Source: Halobellus captivus (GTDB lineage Archaea > Halobacteriota > Halobacteria > Halobacteriales > Haloferacaceae). From it: a stretch of DNA of 64,000 nt. The notes below the pieces were generated by a model. It did no database searches. It saw only the letters and a list, made by a program, of their open reading frames with translations, and had not been told where the DNA came from. The stretch is from the NCBI RefSeq assembly GCF_003697845.1, contig NZ_RDQE01000001.1, forward strand, positions 338,030 through 402,029, in the 5' to 3' direction. This document shows, piece after piece, positions 1 to 7,966 of this stretch. The first letter of the stretch is position 1. Every line of letters starts with the position of its first letter. The position numbers were made by a program, and so were the translations under genes.

Positions 1-65
1 CCATACGGGAACTGGGGGTGTCGCGGGGCTAAAACGACGCGATCCCGTCCCGGCGAGCCGGAGAT

Positions 66-245
66 TCAGGCGTCGACGACGCCTTCGGGACCGGCCGAGT
101 ACGAGCAGGCGGGACAGACGGCGTACCCGAGGGCGTCGTACGGCACGGACGTCGACGGAACGGTCTCGCCACAGTCGGGACAGCGGAACGTCGAGGGGTC
201 GGTGCCACCGCCGAAGTCGAACGACGTGAAGTGATCGGTCGCCAT
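66..245 (-). CDS. Small zinc-ribbon protein, 59 aa, unknown function
   Basis: The protein has two CxxC knuckles (C22/C25 in 'CPDCG' and C44/C47 in 'CPAC') spaced like a zinc ribbon, with an acidic, Gly-rich N-terminus. No enzymatic motif is visible. Haloarchaea carry many such single-zinc-finger microproteins, and roles in RNA or protein contacts are assumed rather than shown. The start chosen is the ATG at 245, because residues upstream of it in the same frame are basic and unlike haloarchaeal protein. It is divergent from the M24 peptidase gene, with about 100 bp between them. Confidence 0.75.
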   Translation of the reverse strand: MATDHFTSFDFGGGTDPSTFRCPDCGETVPSTSVPYDALGYAVCPACSYSAGPEGVVDA

Positions 246-342
246 GGCTCGGATTAGGGGAGAGATCCCTATAGTTACGACCCGCTTGATGGGACGGTAG
301 TCACACCCTGATTTATATGCTCCCGCCGGGCGGAGGGCGTGT

Positions 343-1452
343 ATGACCGACGACGCGTACGCGGCCCGCCGCGACCGGGCGGGAGAGCGGCTCCGGGCGA
401 TCGGGGCCGAGGCGCTGATCTGCTTCCCGAGCCGGAACCTCCAGTATCTCACCGGGTTCGCGACGGAGCCGGGCGAACGCCACTTCCTGCTCGTCGTCCC
501 CGCCGAGGGCGACCCGAGCCTGCTCGTTCCGGCACTGTACGGGACCCAACTCCGCGAGGAGACGAGCGTCGAGGACGTGCGGACCTGGGCGGACGGCGAC
601 GACCCGCGATCCGCGACTCGGGACCTCCTCGAGGCACACGACCTCCGCGACGGGCGACTCCTCGTCGACGACACGATGTGGGCGCGGTTCACTCACGACC
701 TCCGGGCGATCGCGCCGGACGCGGAGTGGGGACTCGCCAGCGAGGCGCTCGCCGACCTCCGGGTCCGCAAGGACGGGACGGAGTTGGCCGCGTTGCGGGC
801 GGCGGCCGCGGCCGCCGACGCGACCGTCGAGGACCTCCGGGAATTCGGCTCCGACGCGGTCGGCATGACCGAGCACGAACTCGCGGACCGGATCGCCGAC
901 CGACTGGCGGCCCACGGCGGCGAGGGAACCTCCTTCGAGACGATCGTGGGCGCGGGCGCGAACGGGGCGAAGCCGCACCACGGCCACGGGGACAGGGAGA
1001 TCCGCGCCGGCGACCCCGTCGTCCTCGACTTCGGGACGCGCGTCGACGGGTATCCCTCCGACCAGACGCGGACGCTCGTGTTCGCGGACGACCCGCCCGA
1101 GGAGTATCGGACGGTTCACGCGGTCGTTCGGGAGGCACAGGCCGCCGCGGTCGACGCCGTCGAGCCCGGAGTCACCGCGGCGGCCGTCGATCGAGCCGCC
1201 CGGTCGGTCATCGAGGAGGCGGGATACGGCGACCGCTTCGTCCACCGGACCGGCCACGGGGTCGGCCTCGACGTCCACGAGGAGCCGTACGTCGTGGCGG
1301 GCAACGACCGCGAGCTGGAGACCGGGATGGTGTTCTCGGTCGAGCCCGGAATATACCTCGAGGGACGGTTCGGCTGTCGGATCGAGGACCTGGTCGTCGT
1401 CACGGACGACGGCGTGGAGCGACTGAACGCGACCGATCGGGGGTGGCGGTGA
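343..1452 (+). CDS. M24 family metallopeptidase (Xaa-Pro aminopeptidase/prolidase-like)
   Basis: A 369-residue protein with the N-terminal creatinase/prolidase-like domain (about 1-140) and a C-terminal pita-bread M24 domain. The five metal ligands are visible: D229 in 'VLDFG', D240 in 'PSDQTRT', H305 in 'RTGHGVG', E334 in 'VEPG' and E348 in 'RIED'. Length and order match family members that release N-terminal residues before proline or cleave Xaa-Pro dipeptides in the cytoplasm. The exact substrate cannot be read from sequence. The start ATG lies shortly after a TATA-like 'atttatat' around 311, fitting a short-leader or leaderless transcript. Confidence 0.93.
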   Translation: MTDDAYAARRDRAGERLRAIGAEALICFPSRNLQYLTGFATEPGERHFLLVVPAEGDPSLLVPALYGTQLREETSVEDVRTWADGDDPRSATRDLLEAHDLRDGRLLVDDTMWARFTHDLRAIAPDAEWGLASEALADLRVRKDGTELAALRAAAAAADATVEDLREFGSDAVGMTEHELADRIADRLAAHGGEGTSFETIVGAGANGAKPHHGHGDREIRAGDPVVLDFGTRVDGYPSDQTRTLVFADDPPEEYRTVHAVVREAQAAAVDAVEPGVTAAAVDRAARSVIEEAGYGDRFVHRTGHGVGLDVHEEPYVVAGNDRELETGMVFSVEPGIYLEGRFGCRIEDLVVVTDDGVERLNATDRGWR

Positions 1453-1507
1453 GGAGGAAGGGGGCCGTACCGAAACCGTTACCATCGACCGACCGGAATC
1501 GCGAGCC

Positions 1508-1813
1508 ATGAGCGAAAGCGACGAGGAGGCCGACGCGGAGGCCGAAGAGGACGCCGAGCCCGCCGTCGAACTCGGCGACGGCCCCGACGTCGCGGGCGAG
1601 CCGGTCGCCCGCGTCGCCTCCCGGCTCACGTGGCCCGCGACCCGAAGCGACGTGCGCGCCCAGGAGGGCGACGCGACCGTCCGGACTCCCGACGGACCGA
1701 CGAGCCTGGACGCCGTCCTCGAGGAATCGGAGGTCCCGCTCTTCGAGAGCCGCGGCGAGTTCCACGAGGCGGTCGAGGACGTGGTGGGAAGCGGCCCGGT
1801 CGCCACGGAATAG
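1508..1813 (+). CDS. DUF5789-like small acidic protein
   Basis: A 101-residue, very acidic protein. After a Glu/Asp/Ala-rich N-terminus (1-30) comes a compact region with 'ASRLTWP', 'VRTPDGP' and 'LDAVLEE', then 'FESRGEFHEAV' near the C-terminus. This layout matches the haloarchaeal DUF5789 family as I remember it. No catalytic or metal-binding motif is seen and function is unknown. It follows the M24 gene on the same strand after about 55 bp and may be cotranscribed. Confidence 0.8.
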   Translation: MSESDEEADAEAEEDAEPAVELGDGPDVAGEPVARVASRLTWPATRSDVRAQEGDATVRTPDGPTSLDAVLEESEVPLFESRGEFHEAVEDVVGSGPVATE

Positions 1814-1910
1814 GCGGTCCCGAACGTCCCGGCCGGATCGAGCCCCCGGACGCGCCCGCGACGAGCCGACACGCACACCCTTTTTGTCCGTACCGGTCCG
1901 ACGGTCGCAC

Positions 1911-2357
1911 ATGACGCTCCCGTTCGATCCCGACGACCTGGACGGCGACGACTTCGGCGAGAAACGCGCGACCCTCGAGATGGACCACGAGGCGGCTATC
2001 GAGCACGTCCGCGAGGTCTGTGCAGATGTGGGGTTCGGCTTCCCCGTCGAGTTCTCCCCCTCGGAGATGCTGAACGAGAAGGTCGACGCCGACCGCGATC
2101 CCTACTACGTTCTCGGCGCGTGTAACCCCGCCGTGGCCGACCGCGCGCTCGACGCCACCGACGGCCGGATCGGCTCGCTGTTCCCGTGTAACATGGTGAT
2201 AGAACAGGTCGAACCCGGGAGACAGGTCGTCCACCACGTCTCGATCATGAAGATCGCGCGGCTGCTCGGCCTCCCGAGCGACGACGAGGGGATGGACGCG
2301 ATAGTCGAGGACACCGGCGAGATGGTCGGCGAGGTCTTCGAACGCCTCGAGGACTGA
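1911..2357 (+). CDS. DUF302 domain-containing protein
   Basis: A 148-residue protein with the DUF302 core: 'EAAIEHVREVCADVGFGFPVEFSPSE' across residues 25-50 (given here as separate parts of one region), then 'YYVLGACNP' and 'LFPCNMVI'. DUF302 folds are small alpha/beta domains; some bacterial members bind heme-like ligands or respond to stress, but no function is assigned in haloarchaea. The ATG at 1911 was chosen over the upstream GTG because a T-rich box 'cctttttgtcc' (about 1878-1888) sits at the right distance for a leaderless transcript and the extra residues look like untranslated sequence. Confidence 0.85.
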   Translation: MTLPFDPDDLDGDDFGEKRATLEMDHEAAIEHVREVCADVGFGFPVEFSPSEMLNEKVDADRDPYYVLGACNPAVADRALDATDGRIGSLFPCNMVIEQVEPGRQVVHHVSIMKIARLLGLPSDDEGMDAIVEDTGEMVGEVFERLED

Positions 2358-2554
2358 GCGGCCCGCGACGTCGACGTCCCCGACTCGGTTCCCGTTCGTC
2401 TCCGGACCTTCCTTCTCGTTCGTCTTCGACCCGTCCGCCGCCGACGGGCCCGCCTCCGTGACCGCGAGGAGCCATCCCAACCGGGCGGGTTTCCCGGTTC
2501 GCAGGTCCGATCGAAGGTAATCCCGACCGACTCGGATCACCTCACGTTCGGGTA

Positions 2555-2767
2555 TTACCGTCCGTTCTCGACGCGCTCGCGGAGCCGGTCCATTTCGGAC
2601 TCCAGCTCCGCGATCCGTTCCTCGAGCGCCGACCGACGGCGGAGGAGGAGGAACACGGCCACGGCACCGAGCGCGACGGGAGCGACGAGCAGCAACAGCA
2701 CCAGCGCGACGATCACGAGTTCCGGACCGCCCGGGACGCCGAACTGCGCGAGGAGGGCAACGAGCAT
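2555..2767 (-). CDS. Small single-pass membrane protein with C-terminal coiled coil
   Basis: A 70-residue protein. Residues about 15-45 form a strongly hydrophobic segment ending in 'RRR', followed by a heptad-like 'LEERIAELESEMDRLRERV' coiled coil facing the cytoplasm by the positive-inside rule. The N-terminal part 'FGVPGGPELVIV' recalls the Gly-Pro-rich N-terminus of TatA-type proteins, but no conserved TatA Phe-Gly hinge follows the membrane segment, so I do not call it TatA with confidence. Function is unknown. Confidence 0.7.
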   Translation of the reverse strand: MLVALLAQFGVPGGPELVIVALVLLLLVAPVALGAVAVFLLLRRRSALEERIAELESEMDRLRERVENGR

Positions 2768-2902
2768 GTCTGACGCTCGTCATGACGGGACAAAAACCCT
2801 CGGTCCGGACCGCCGGATCGACGGTGGCGAGCGTCCGAGCCACGGCCACTCCCGACGTGAGCATCCTCCCCGCGGACGTCCCCGCCGCGCTCTCCCGGAC
2901 GC

Positions 2903-4228
2903 TCAGTCGTCTCGGCCGGTGAAGTCGGCGAGGTTCGCCTGGAGTCCCGCCGCCATCGTCGACTTCCGCCGGAGTCGCCCGAGCGAGATCGGCAGCCGCT
3001 CCGTGACGCCGCGAACCGCCTCGCCGAACGTCTCCGCGGTGCCGTGCTCGCCCTCGAAGGCGTTCCGGACGGCCTCGCGCACCTGCCAGACGCCGACCGG
3101 TCCCCAGTAGTCGTCGGAGACGTGCCGGCAGACGAGGACCTTCGCCTGCCGGCCGCGGTCGTGGAGGTGTTCGAGGACGCCGAGGCGAGCCGCGTAGTAC
3201 GCGCCCGCGGTCTCCTCGACGTACCCCGTCCGCCCCTCGCGGCCCTCGCTCGCGGCCGCGAGGTAGACGCCGGCGTCGGGGTCGGGGTTCCAGATCGAGC
3301 CGGGCGCCTTCATCTCGACCAGCTCGTACTCCCAGTCCCCGGGTGCGAGAACGACCCAGAACGCGTTGCCGAGGTACTCGTTGCGGTGGACCTCGATCCG
3401 GTCGATCGACGGGTCGTCCCGGATCGACCCGCGGAGGAACTGTCCGATCGTGTCGTCGACGGCGGTGATCGACCAGCGGGTCGGCACGAGCCGCCGGTCC
3501 CGCCCGCGCCCGAGCGCGCCCGCGGAGAGGATCGTGTTGATGTCGTACACGTCGAACCCTCGACGGTAGAGGTACGTCATCGCCCCCTCCGCGCGCCAGT
3601 CGTCGTCCTCGAGGGTCTTCTTCACCGGCCGCGGCACGTGCGGGTTCTCCCCGAGCGACGCGTCCCGTGCCGCCGCCCGCGGCCCGGTCGGCGTCTTCAC
3701 GTCCTCGAGGCCGACCTCGAAGTCGAGGTCGGGGGTACCGTCGAGGCCGATCTCGACGTCGACGGGGCGGTCCGCGATCGCGACCTCGCGTTGGACGCCG
3801 AGCCAGCCGTCCCACGCGTCGTGGACGCTCGCCACGTCGCTTCCGGTTGCTCCGACCCCGGAACTGCCGATCCCGGCGTCGGTCACGTCGACGCCGCGGT
3901 TGGCGTTGAGCAGGCTGGTCCGGCGCTCGAAGACGTCCGCGATCGAGACGTCCTCGTCGTACCACGCGCCGGAGGTCCGGAAGTTGGCGGCGCGCTCCTC
4001 GCGACCGACCGGCGAGAGCAGCCCCGTCGAGACGTTCGGATAGTCCGATCGGCCGACGAAGATCGACGGGGAGACGCTGCCGACGACCGCGTCGTCCGAG
4101 ACCTCCGCGTCGAACCGCCGCTCGAAGGAGTCGAGGTGCTCTACGATCCCGTAGTCCTTCTCGCGGGCGAGCCGCCGGCGCTCGGCCCGCTCGTTCTCCT
4201 CGAACTCGAGGTACTCGTCGAGCCGCAT
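2903..4228 (-). CDS. nreA: NreA-type archaeal DNA repair protein with C-terminal PIP motif
   Basis: A 441-residue protein whose N-terminal region contains 'SPSIFVGR', 'YPNVSTGLLSP' and later 'VKKTLEDDDWRAEGAMTYL', signatures of the archaeal Nre family. The C-terminus holds a PCNA-interacting peptide: Q430, L433 and F436 in 'QANLADF', followed by only five residues. In Haloferax, NreA acts with UvrABC and PCNA in repair of mitomycin-C damage (established knowledge). No cysteine zinc finger is visible at the N-terminus here. It is a single gene on the minus strand, upstream of the structured 4229-4627 region. Confidence 0.9.
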   Translation of the reverse strand: MRLDEYLEFEENERAERRRLAREKDYGIVEHLDSFERRFDAEVSDDAVVGSVSPSIFVGRSDYPNVSTGLLSPVGREERAANFRTSGAWYDEDVSIADVFERRTSLLNANRGVDVTDAGIGSSGVGATGSDVASVHDAWDGWLGVQREVAIADRPVDVEIGLDGTPDLDFEVGLEDVKTPTGPRAAARDASLGENPHVPRPVKKTLEDDDWRAEGAMTYLYRRGFDVYDINTILSAGALGRGRDRRLVPTRWSITAVDDTIGQFLRGSIRDDPSIDRIEVHRNEYLGNAFWVVLAPGDWEYELVEMKAPGSIWNPDPDAGVYLAAASEGREGRTGYVEETAGAYYAARLGVLEHLHDRGRQAKVLVCRHVSDDYWGPVGVWQVREAVRNAFEGEHGTAETFGEAVRGVTERLPISLGRLRRKSTMAAGLQANLADFTGRDD

Positions 4229-4627
4229 TCGTCGATCGTTGGCGGCGGGCCGGCTTGAACGTTGCTTCGATCGCTGAGTCCCAGTTCAGTCGGATCGTAC
4301 TACGTCATGCGGTCGGCGCGATCCGGTGAGCGGGTCGCGGACCCGCGAACCGATCGCGAGGGACGCGGTGAGCGCTCGAAGAGCGCGAACCGCGAGGCTG
4401 GGGAGGCGTGAGGTGCGGGATCGTGAGGTCGGGTGGGATACAAAGGGGCAGCCGGGAAGCGGGCGCAGACGACGTAAGCACCGCAGGAACGACCAACGCG
4501 AGTGACGAGGAGCACAGCGAGTGTGCGCCCGCTTCCCGGCTGGGGCTTTGGCGGTGTTCGTAGTCACCCTGACGACCGAATAGCCGACCGGCTGGAATCG
4601 CAAACGGTTCACCGCGCCAACAACGAT
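4229..4627. other. Structured gene-free region between nreA and tfb, possible ncRNA or repeat element
   Basis: This 399-bp stretch has no convincing CDS; reading frames across it lack haloarchaeal composition. It is rich in inverted repeats. Two tight hairpins lie at 4330-4346 (7-bp arms, 3-nt loop) and 4372-4386 (6-bp arms, loop gaa). A perfect 19-bp inverted repeat pairs 4449-4467 with 4524-4542 around a 56-nt loop. The region lies downstream of tfb and upstream of nreA on the minus strand, so it could be the tfb 3' UTR, an independent ncRNA, or a dispersed palindromic repeat. It does not match RNase P or SRP RNA motifs I know. Confidence 0.6.
4449..4542. repeat. Perfect 19-bp inverted repeat, long hairpin
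   Basis: Left arm CAGCCGGGAAGCGGGCGCA (4449-4467) is the exact reverse complement of the right arm (4524-4542). The loop contains 'caacgcgagtgacgagg' style sequence seen in haloarchaeal intergenic repeats. A 19-bp GC-rich perfect stem would be stable even at high salt in RNA form. Confidence 0.85.
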
Positions 4628-5629
4628 CTACGCGTGGATCCCCATCGCCTCGATCTGTTCCTGATACCGGTTGCGGATGGTGACTTCGGTGACCTGGGCG
4701 ACGTCGGCGACCTCGCGTTGGGTCTTCTTCTCGTTACACAGAAGCGACGCGGCGTAGATGGCGGCGGCGGCGTAGCCGGTGGGGGACTTCCCCGACAACA
4801 ACCCCTGTTCGGCGGTGGTCTCGATGATCTCGTTGGCCTTCGACTGGACCTCCTCGCTGAGGCCGAGCTCGGAGGAGAACCGTGGGACGTACTTCTGGGG
4901 GTCGACGGGCCGCATCTCCAGTCCGAGCTCCTGGGAGATGTAGCGATACGTCCGGCCGATCTCCTTGCGATCGACCCGCGAGACGTCGGAGATCTCCTCG
5001 AGCGATCGGGGGATCCCCTCCTTGCGACAGGCGGCGTAGAGGGCGGCGGTGGAGACGCCCTCGATCGAGCGGCCGCGGATGAGGTCCTCCGAGAGCGCGC
5101 GTCGATAGATGACCGAGGCGACCTCCCGAACCGACCGGGGGACGCCCAGCGCGCTCGCCATGCGGTCGATCTCCGAGAGCGCGAACTGGAGGTTGCGCTC
5201 GCCCGCGTCCTTCGTCCGGATCCGCTCCTGCCACTTGCGGAGCCGATGCATCTGCGAGCGCTTCTTCGAGGAGATGGAGCGCCCGTACGCGTCCTTGTCC
5301 TTCCAGTCGATCGTCGTCGTCAGCCCCTTGTCGTGCATCGTCTTCGTCGTCGGCGCGCCGACGCGGGACTTCGACTGCCGCTCGGAGTGGTTGAACGCCC
5401 GCCACTCCGGGCCGGGGTCGATCTGCTCCTCCTCGACGATGAGCCCGGTCGCCTCGTGTATCAGTTCGCCGTCGGCCGTCCGGGTGAGCTCCGCAGGGTC
5501 GAGGTCGTCGGGGTCCAGCTCGTCGGGATCGACTTCTTCGACGTCCACCTCGTCGGTTTTCGATCCCTCCGCGTCCTCGTCCCGCACGCGCTGCCGGTCG
5601 TGATCCCGTTGCCGGGTGGGCCGTGTCAT
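4628..5629 (-). CDS. tfb: Transcription initiation factor TFB lacking zinc-ribbon cysteines
   Basis: A 333-residue archaeal TFIIB homologue that recruits RNA polymerase to TBP-bound promoters. The B-reader/linker ('GPEWRAFN', 'SRVGAP', 'KGLTTTIDW') and two cyclin folds (about 125-215 and 225-315) are intact, as is the C-terminal BRE-recognition helix-turn-helix '[12 protein letters not shown]'. The N-terminal 75 residues contain no cysteine: the usual CxxC...CxxC ribbon is replaced by an acidic run and '[14 protein letters not shown]'. Haloarchaea have several TFB paralogues with different promoter sets; this looks like a specialised one. Start ATG 5629; a TATA-like CTTTTAAGT (5658-5666, minus sense) lies 29-37 nt upstream. 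Confidence 0.95.
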   Translation of the reverse strand: MTRPTRQRDHDRQRVRDEDAEGSKTDEVDVEEVDPDELDPDDLDPAELTRTADGELIHEATGLIVEEEQIDPGPEWRAFNHSERQSKSRVGAPTTKTMHDKGLTTTIDWKDKDAYGRSISSKKRSQMHRLRKWQERIRTKDAGERNLQFALSEIDRMASALGVPRSVREVASVIYRRALSEDLIRGRSIEGVSTAALYAACRKEGIPRSLEEISDVSRVDRKEIGRTYRYISQELGLEMRPVDPQKYVPRFSSELGLSEEVQSKANEIIETTAEQGLLSGKSPTGYAAAAIYAASLLCNEKKTQREVADVAQVTEVTIRNRYQEQIEAMGIHA

Positions 5630-5633
5630 CGCA

Positions 5634-5641
5634 TTTATATA
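5634..5641 (+). promoter_or_regulatory. TTTATATA box between tfb and rnhA
   Basis: TTTATATA reads on the plus strand, the same box that precedes two pilus-locus genes by exactly 30 nt in this window. Here it would start transcription near 5664-5670, upstream of rnhA. It also lies 5-12 nt upstream of the tfb start codon, so a factor bound here could occlude tfb. Confidence 0.45.
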
Positions 5642-5753
5642 CTACGTTTACCGACTGACTTAAAAGTTCGTGAGCGATCGGATCGAGCGGCCGCGGAGGT
5701 ACCGCACCGACCGACGGACAACGCTTTGGGTCGCCGACACCGACTCCCGAGAG

Positions 5754-6350
5754 ATGCCGACGATCGACTGCGATCCGGCCGACGCGCGGGCTCGTCTGGA
5801 GGACGCCGGCGTCCGGATCGACGCCGGAAACACCGCCCACGAGCGGTGGCGCGCCGAGCGCGACGGGGCGGTCGCCGTCGCCTACGACGACAAGGTGGTC
5901 GTCCAGGGAAGCGATCCCGCTCGACTGACGAACCTTCTCGCGGACGGAGGCGGACGCGCGCACGTCTACTTCGACGGCGCGTCCAGGGGGAACCCCGGAC
6001 CCGGCGCGGTCGGCTGGTGTCTCGTCACCGCCGACGGCGTCGTCGCCGAGGGAAGCGAGCGGATCGGCCGCGTCACCAACAACCAGGCGGAGTACGCCGC
6101 GCTGATCCGCGCGCTGGAGGCGGCGGACGAGTACGGCTTCGACGAGATCGACGTCCGGGGGGACTCCGAACTGATCGTGAAACAGGTGCGCGGCGAGTGG
6201 AACGCGAACGATCCGACGTTACGCGAGAGGCGCGTCCGGGCCCGCGAGCTGTTGGACCGGTTCGACCGCTGGTCGATCGCGCACGTTCCGCGGGAGATAA
6301 ACGCGCGCGCCGACGACCTGGCGAACGAGGCACTCGATGACGCGAACTGA
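5754..6350 (+). CDS. rnhA: Ribonuclease HI
   Basis: A 198-residue protein with an N-terminal extension (1-65) and an RNase HI domain from about 68 to 195. The acidic catalytic set is visible: D74 in 'VYFDGASRGNPG', E113 in 'NNQAEYAAL', D137 in 'VRGDSEL' and D187 in 'ARADDLAN'. It degrades the RNA strand of RNA-DNA hybrids such as R-loops and primers. The ATG at 5754 was chosen because a T-rich box near 5722 is about 30 nt upstream. A GTG at 5670 would add 28 residues and is compatible with the TTTATATA box at 5634. The stop overlaps the next gene by 14 bp, indicating one operon. Confidence 0.93.
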   Translation: MPTIDCDPADARARLEDAGVRIDAGNTAHERWRAERDGAVAVAYDDKVVVQGSDPARLTNLLADGGGRAHVYFDGASRGNPGPGAVGWCLVTADGVVAEGSERIGRVTNNQAEYAALIRALEAADEYGFDEIDVRGDSELIVKQVRGEWNANDPTLRERRVRARELLDRFDRWSIAHVPREINARADDLANEALDDAN

Positions 6351-7044
6351 CGACGAGCCACCGGAGTGGGCGAAAGAACGGGCACGAGAGCTGATGGCGA
6401 CCGAGGACGACGAGGGGGTCGACGACTCGGACGAGGGCCACGAGGACGGCGAAAGCGGGGCTGACACGCCGAGTGAGGACGGGTCCGAACGGGTTCCCGA
6501 CGTACCGGTTGAGGTCGTCGACGAGGCCGAACGCCTCACCCGACTCGCGCGGGAGGCGGTCGACCCCGCGGCCGCGGAGGGATACCGCGACCGCCGGGAC
6601 GATCTGGTGACCGACCACGAGTACACGCCGCGACTCCGCGAGGAGGACGACACGCTCGTGTTGTACCCCGAGGAGTGGATGGAGTCGGGGACCGTCCAAC
6701 TCGACCGCATCGAGGACACGGATCGGGCGGTGGAGGTGTCGCTTTCCGGGCCGGGCGATGCCGACCGCTACCGCGAGGTCGCCGGCTACAACGACGCGGT
6801 CGCCGACGCGGTCGCCGAGCGGGCCGACGAGGTCCACGCCGAGACCGCCCGGAGCTTCGCGGCGTTCATGAGCAACCACTACGTGCGCGCGGTCGACGAC
6901 GCGACCCCCGAGATGCGCGCGGAGTTCCGCGAGGAGTTCTTCCCGCGGAACGCCTGGCCGACCGACGAGCAACGGGCGGCCCTCGAGGAGTCGCTCGAGA
7001 CGATCGAGCGCGTCGCGGCCGCGCTCGACGAGCCGGCGCCGTAG
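6337..7044 (+). CDS. rnhA-operon protein (DUF7108-like)
   Basis: A 235-residue acidic protein with a low-complexity Asp/Glu stretch (about 20-55) and a conserved-looking core: 'ERLTRLAREAVDP', 'RRDDLVTDHEYTPRLREEDDT' in two adjacent parts, 'LVLYPEEW' and 'FMSNHYVRAVDDAT'. Its start overlaps the end of rnhA by 14 bp, so translation is probably coupled. Haloarchaeal annotation calls this family 'rnhA operon protein'; the biochemical role is unknown. No nuclease or nucleotide-binding motif was recognised. Confidence 0.85.
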   Translation: MTRTDDEPPEWAKERARELMATEDDEGVDDSDEGHEDGESGADTPSEDGSERVPDVPVEVVDEAERLTRLAREAVDPAAAEGYRDRRDDLVTDHEYTPRLREEDDTLVLYPEEWMESGTVQLDRIEDTDRAVEVSLSGPGDADRYREVAGYNDAVADAVAERADEVHAETARSFAAFMSNHYVRAVDDATPEMRAEFREEFFPRNAWPTDEQRAALEESLETIERVAAALDEPAP

Positions 7045-7180
7045 CGGACCGCAGTCACGCTCGCAGTCGGCCACGTTCAGTTACACTCGGAACCGTCCAC
7101 CCGCGAGCACGAGCTGTGCCGACGGAGCCAGGGCTCCGGGGGTCGAAAGGACGGACTGCAACGTTCCGCGACGGAGCGGG

Positions 7181-7534
7181 CTACTCCTCGATGAGCGCCC
7201 GCACCTCGGCCGCACGGCCTTCGTCGGTTACGAAACGGTCGAGTACCCACTCCAACTGCCCGAGGACGACGTCGTGGCCGGCGTCGGTGAGCGCGTACTG
7301 GTTCGTGCGCTTGTCGAGTTCGCTCTTCTCGATGAAGCCGTCATCGACGAGGTCGTCGAGGTTGGGGTAGAGCCGACCGTGGTTCACCTCGGAGCCGTAG
7401 TACGCCTCGAGTTCACGTTTGACCGCGAGCCCGTACATGGGTTCCTCCGCGAGGATCGTCAGGATGTTCTGTTGGAACGCGGTCAAGTCGTGTGCGGTCG
7501 TCGATGCTTCAGGAACCGATCGTGCCTCTGACAT
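7181..7534 (-). CDS. PadR family transcriptional regulator
   Basis: A 117-residue protein with a winged helix of PadR type: 'LTAFQQNILTILAEEPMYGL' covers the first helices, followed by 'NHGRLYPNLDDLVDDGFIEK' as recognition helix and wing, and 'YALTDAGHDVV'. These features fit the phenolic-acid/multidrug-type PadR family, whose ligands in haloarchaea are unknown. The ATG at 7534 is preferred to an upstream GTG: a TATA-like GGTTATAAG (minus sense, 7557-7565) lies 23-31 nt upstream, fitting a leaderless transcript. It is monocistronic. Confidence 0.9.
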   Translation of the reverse strand: MSEARSVPEASTTAHDLTAFQQNILTILAEEPMYGLAVKRELEAYYGSEVNHGRLYPNLDDLVDDGFIEKSELDKRTNQYALTDAGHDVVLGQLEWVLDRFVTDEGRAAEVRALIEE

Positions 7535-7966
7535 GCCGGATAGAAAAGTTCCCTGACTTATAACCTTTCTCAACGTTCATCGAATTTACGACCTCTCAAC
7601 GGGATCGAGACCGACGAATGGGCGTTTCGAGCGATCGATCCGGCGTTTCCGCGTGATGGCCCGATGAGGGGTGAAAAACGATCCGTCGGTTTCAAACGAG
7701 TATACACTTACCGTAGACAACGAAACCGGCAAAACGGTGACGGATCCACGATCGAGGACCGTCCGAACGGGGCCGAATCGGTCCCGATCGGTTGGAATCA
7801 TCCTATGGGAATACTCGAAACGTCTCAGGGGAATATTTCTGGGACACCGGGACGACTACTCGGGAGCACGCGCGGAAGGAGGGCCCGACGTGCATCGAGG
7901 CGGCCGCGTGGTCGGTCCGGGGCGTCCCGAAAGGATTTTCCACGCGTTCGTCGCAGTACCCGATAC
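7535..7966. other. Gene-free region between padR and ppa
   Basis: This 432-bp divergent intergenic region contains the padR TATA box (7557-7565) and, near 7934-7940, a T-rich 'ggattttcc' suitable as the ppa promoter element. The central part (about 7660-7850) is less GC-rich than neighbouring genes. Open frames crossing it have no family resemblance. I see no RNA gene in it. Confidence 0.6.
7557..7565 (-). promoter_or_regulatory. TATA box of the padR-type gene
   Basis: GGTTATAAG on the minus strand, 23-31 nt before the ATG at 7534. The position is typical for haloarchaeal leaderless promoters. Confidence 0.55.

Noticed and set aside
1..65. Possible start of a minus-strand gene at the left edge (CAT at 2-4)
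   Set aside because: Only the start codon would lie in the window, so nothing can be supported.
2555..2767. TatA-like identity of the small membrane protein
   Set aside because: The amphipathic helix and Phe-Gly hinge expected after the TM are not clear, and a coiled coil follows instead.
4286..4612. Open frames on the minus strand in the structured region
   Set aside because: Their residues are Arg/Ser/Pro-rich and unlike acidic haloarchaeal protein, and they run through the inverted repeats. They are frames of the structured element.
4561..4627. tRNA or RNase P-like RNA in the tfb-nreA gap
   Set aside because: No T-loop GTTCGA pattern with matching stems and no RNase P conserved core were found.
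5670..5753. GTG start at 5670 for RNase HI
   Set aside because: The extra 28 residues are Arg-rich and unlike the rest. It is kept only as an alternative because the TTTATATA box would allow it.
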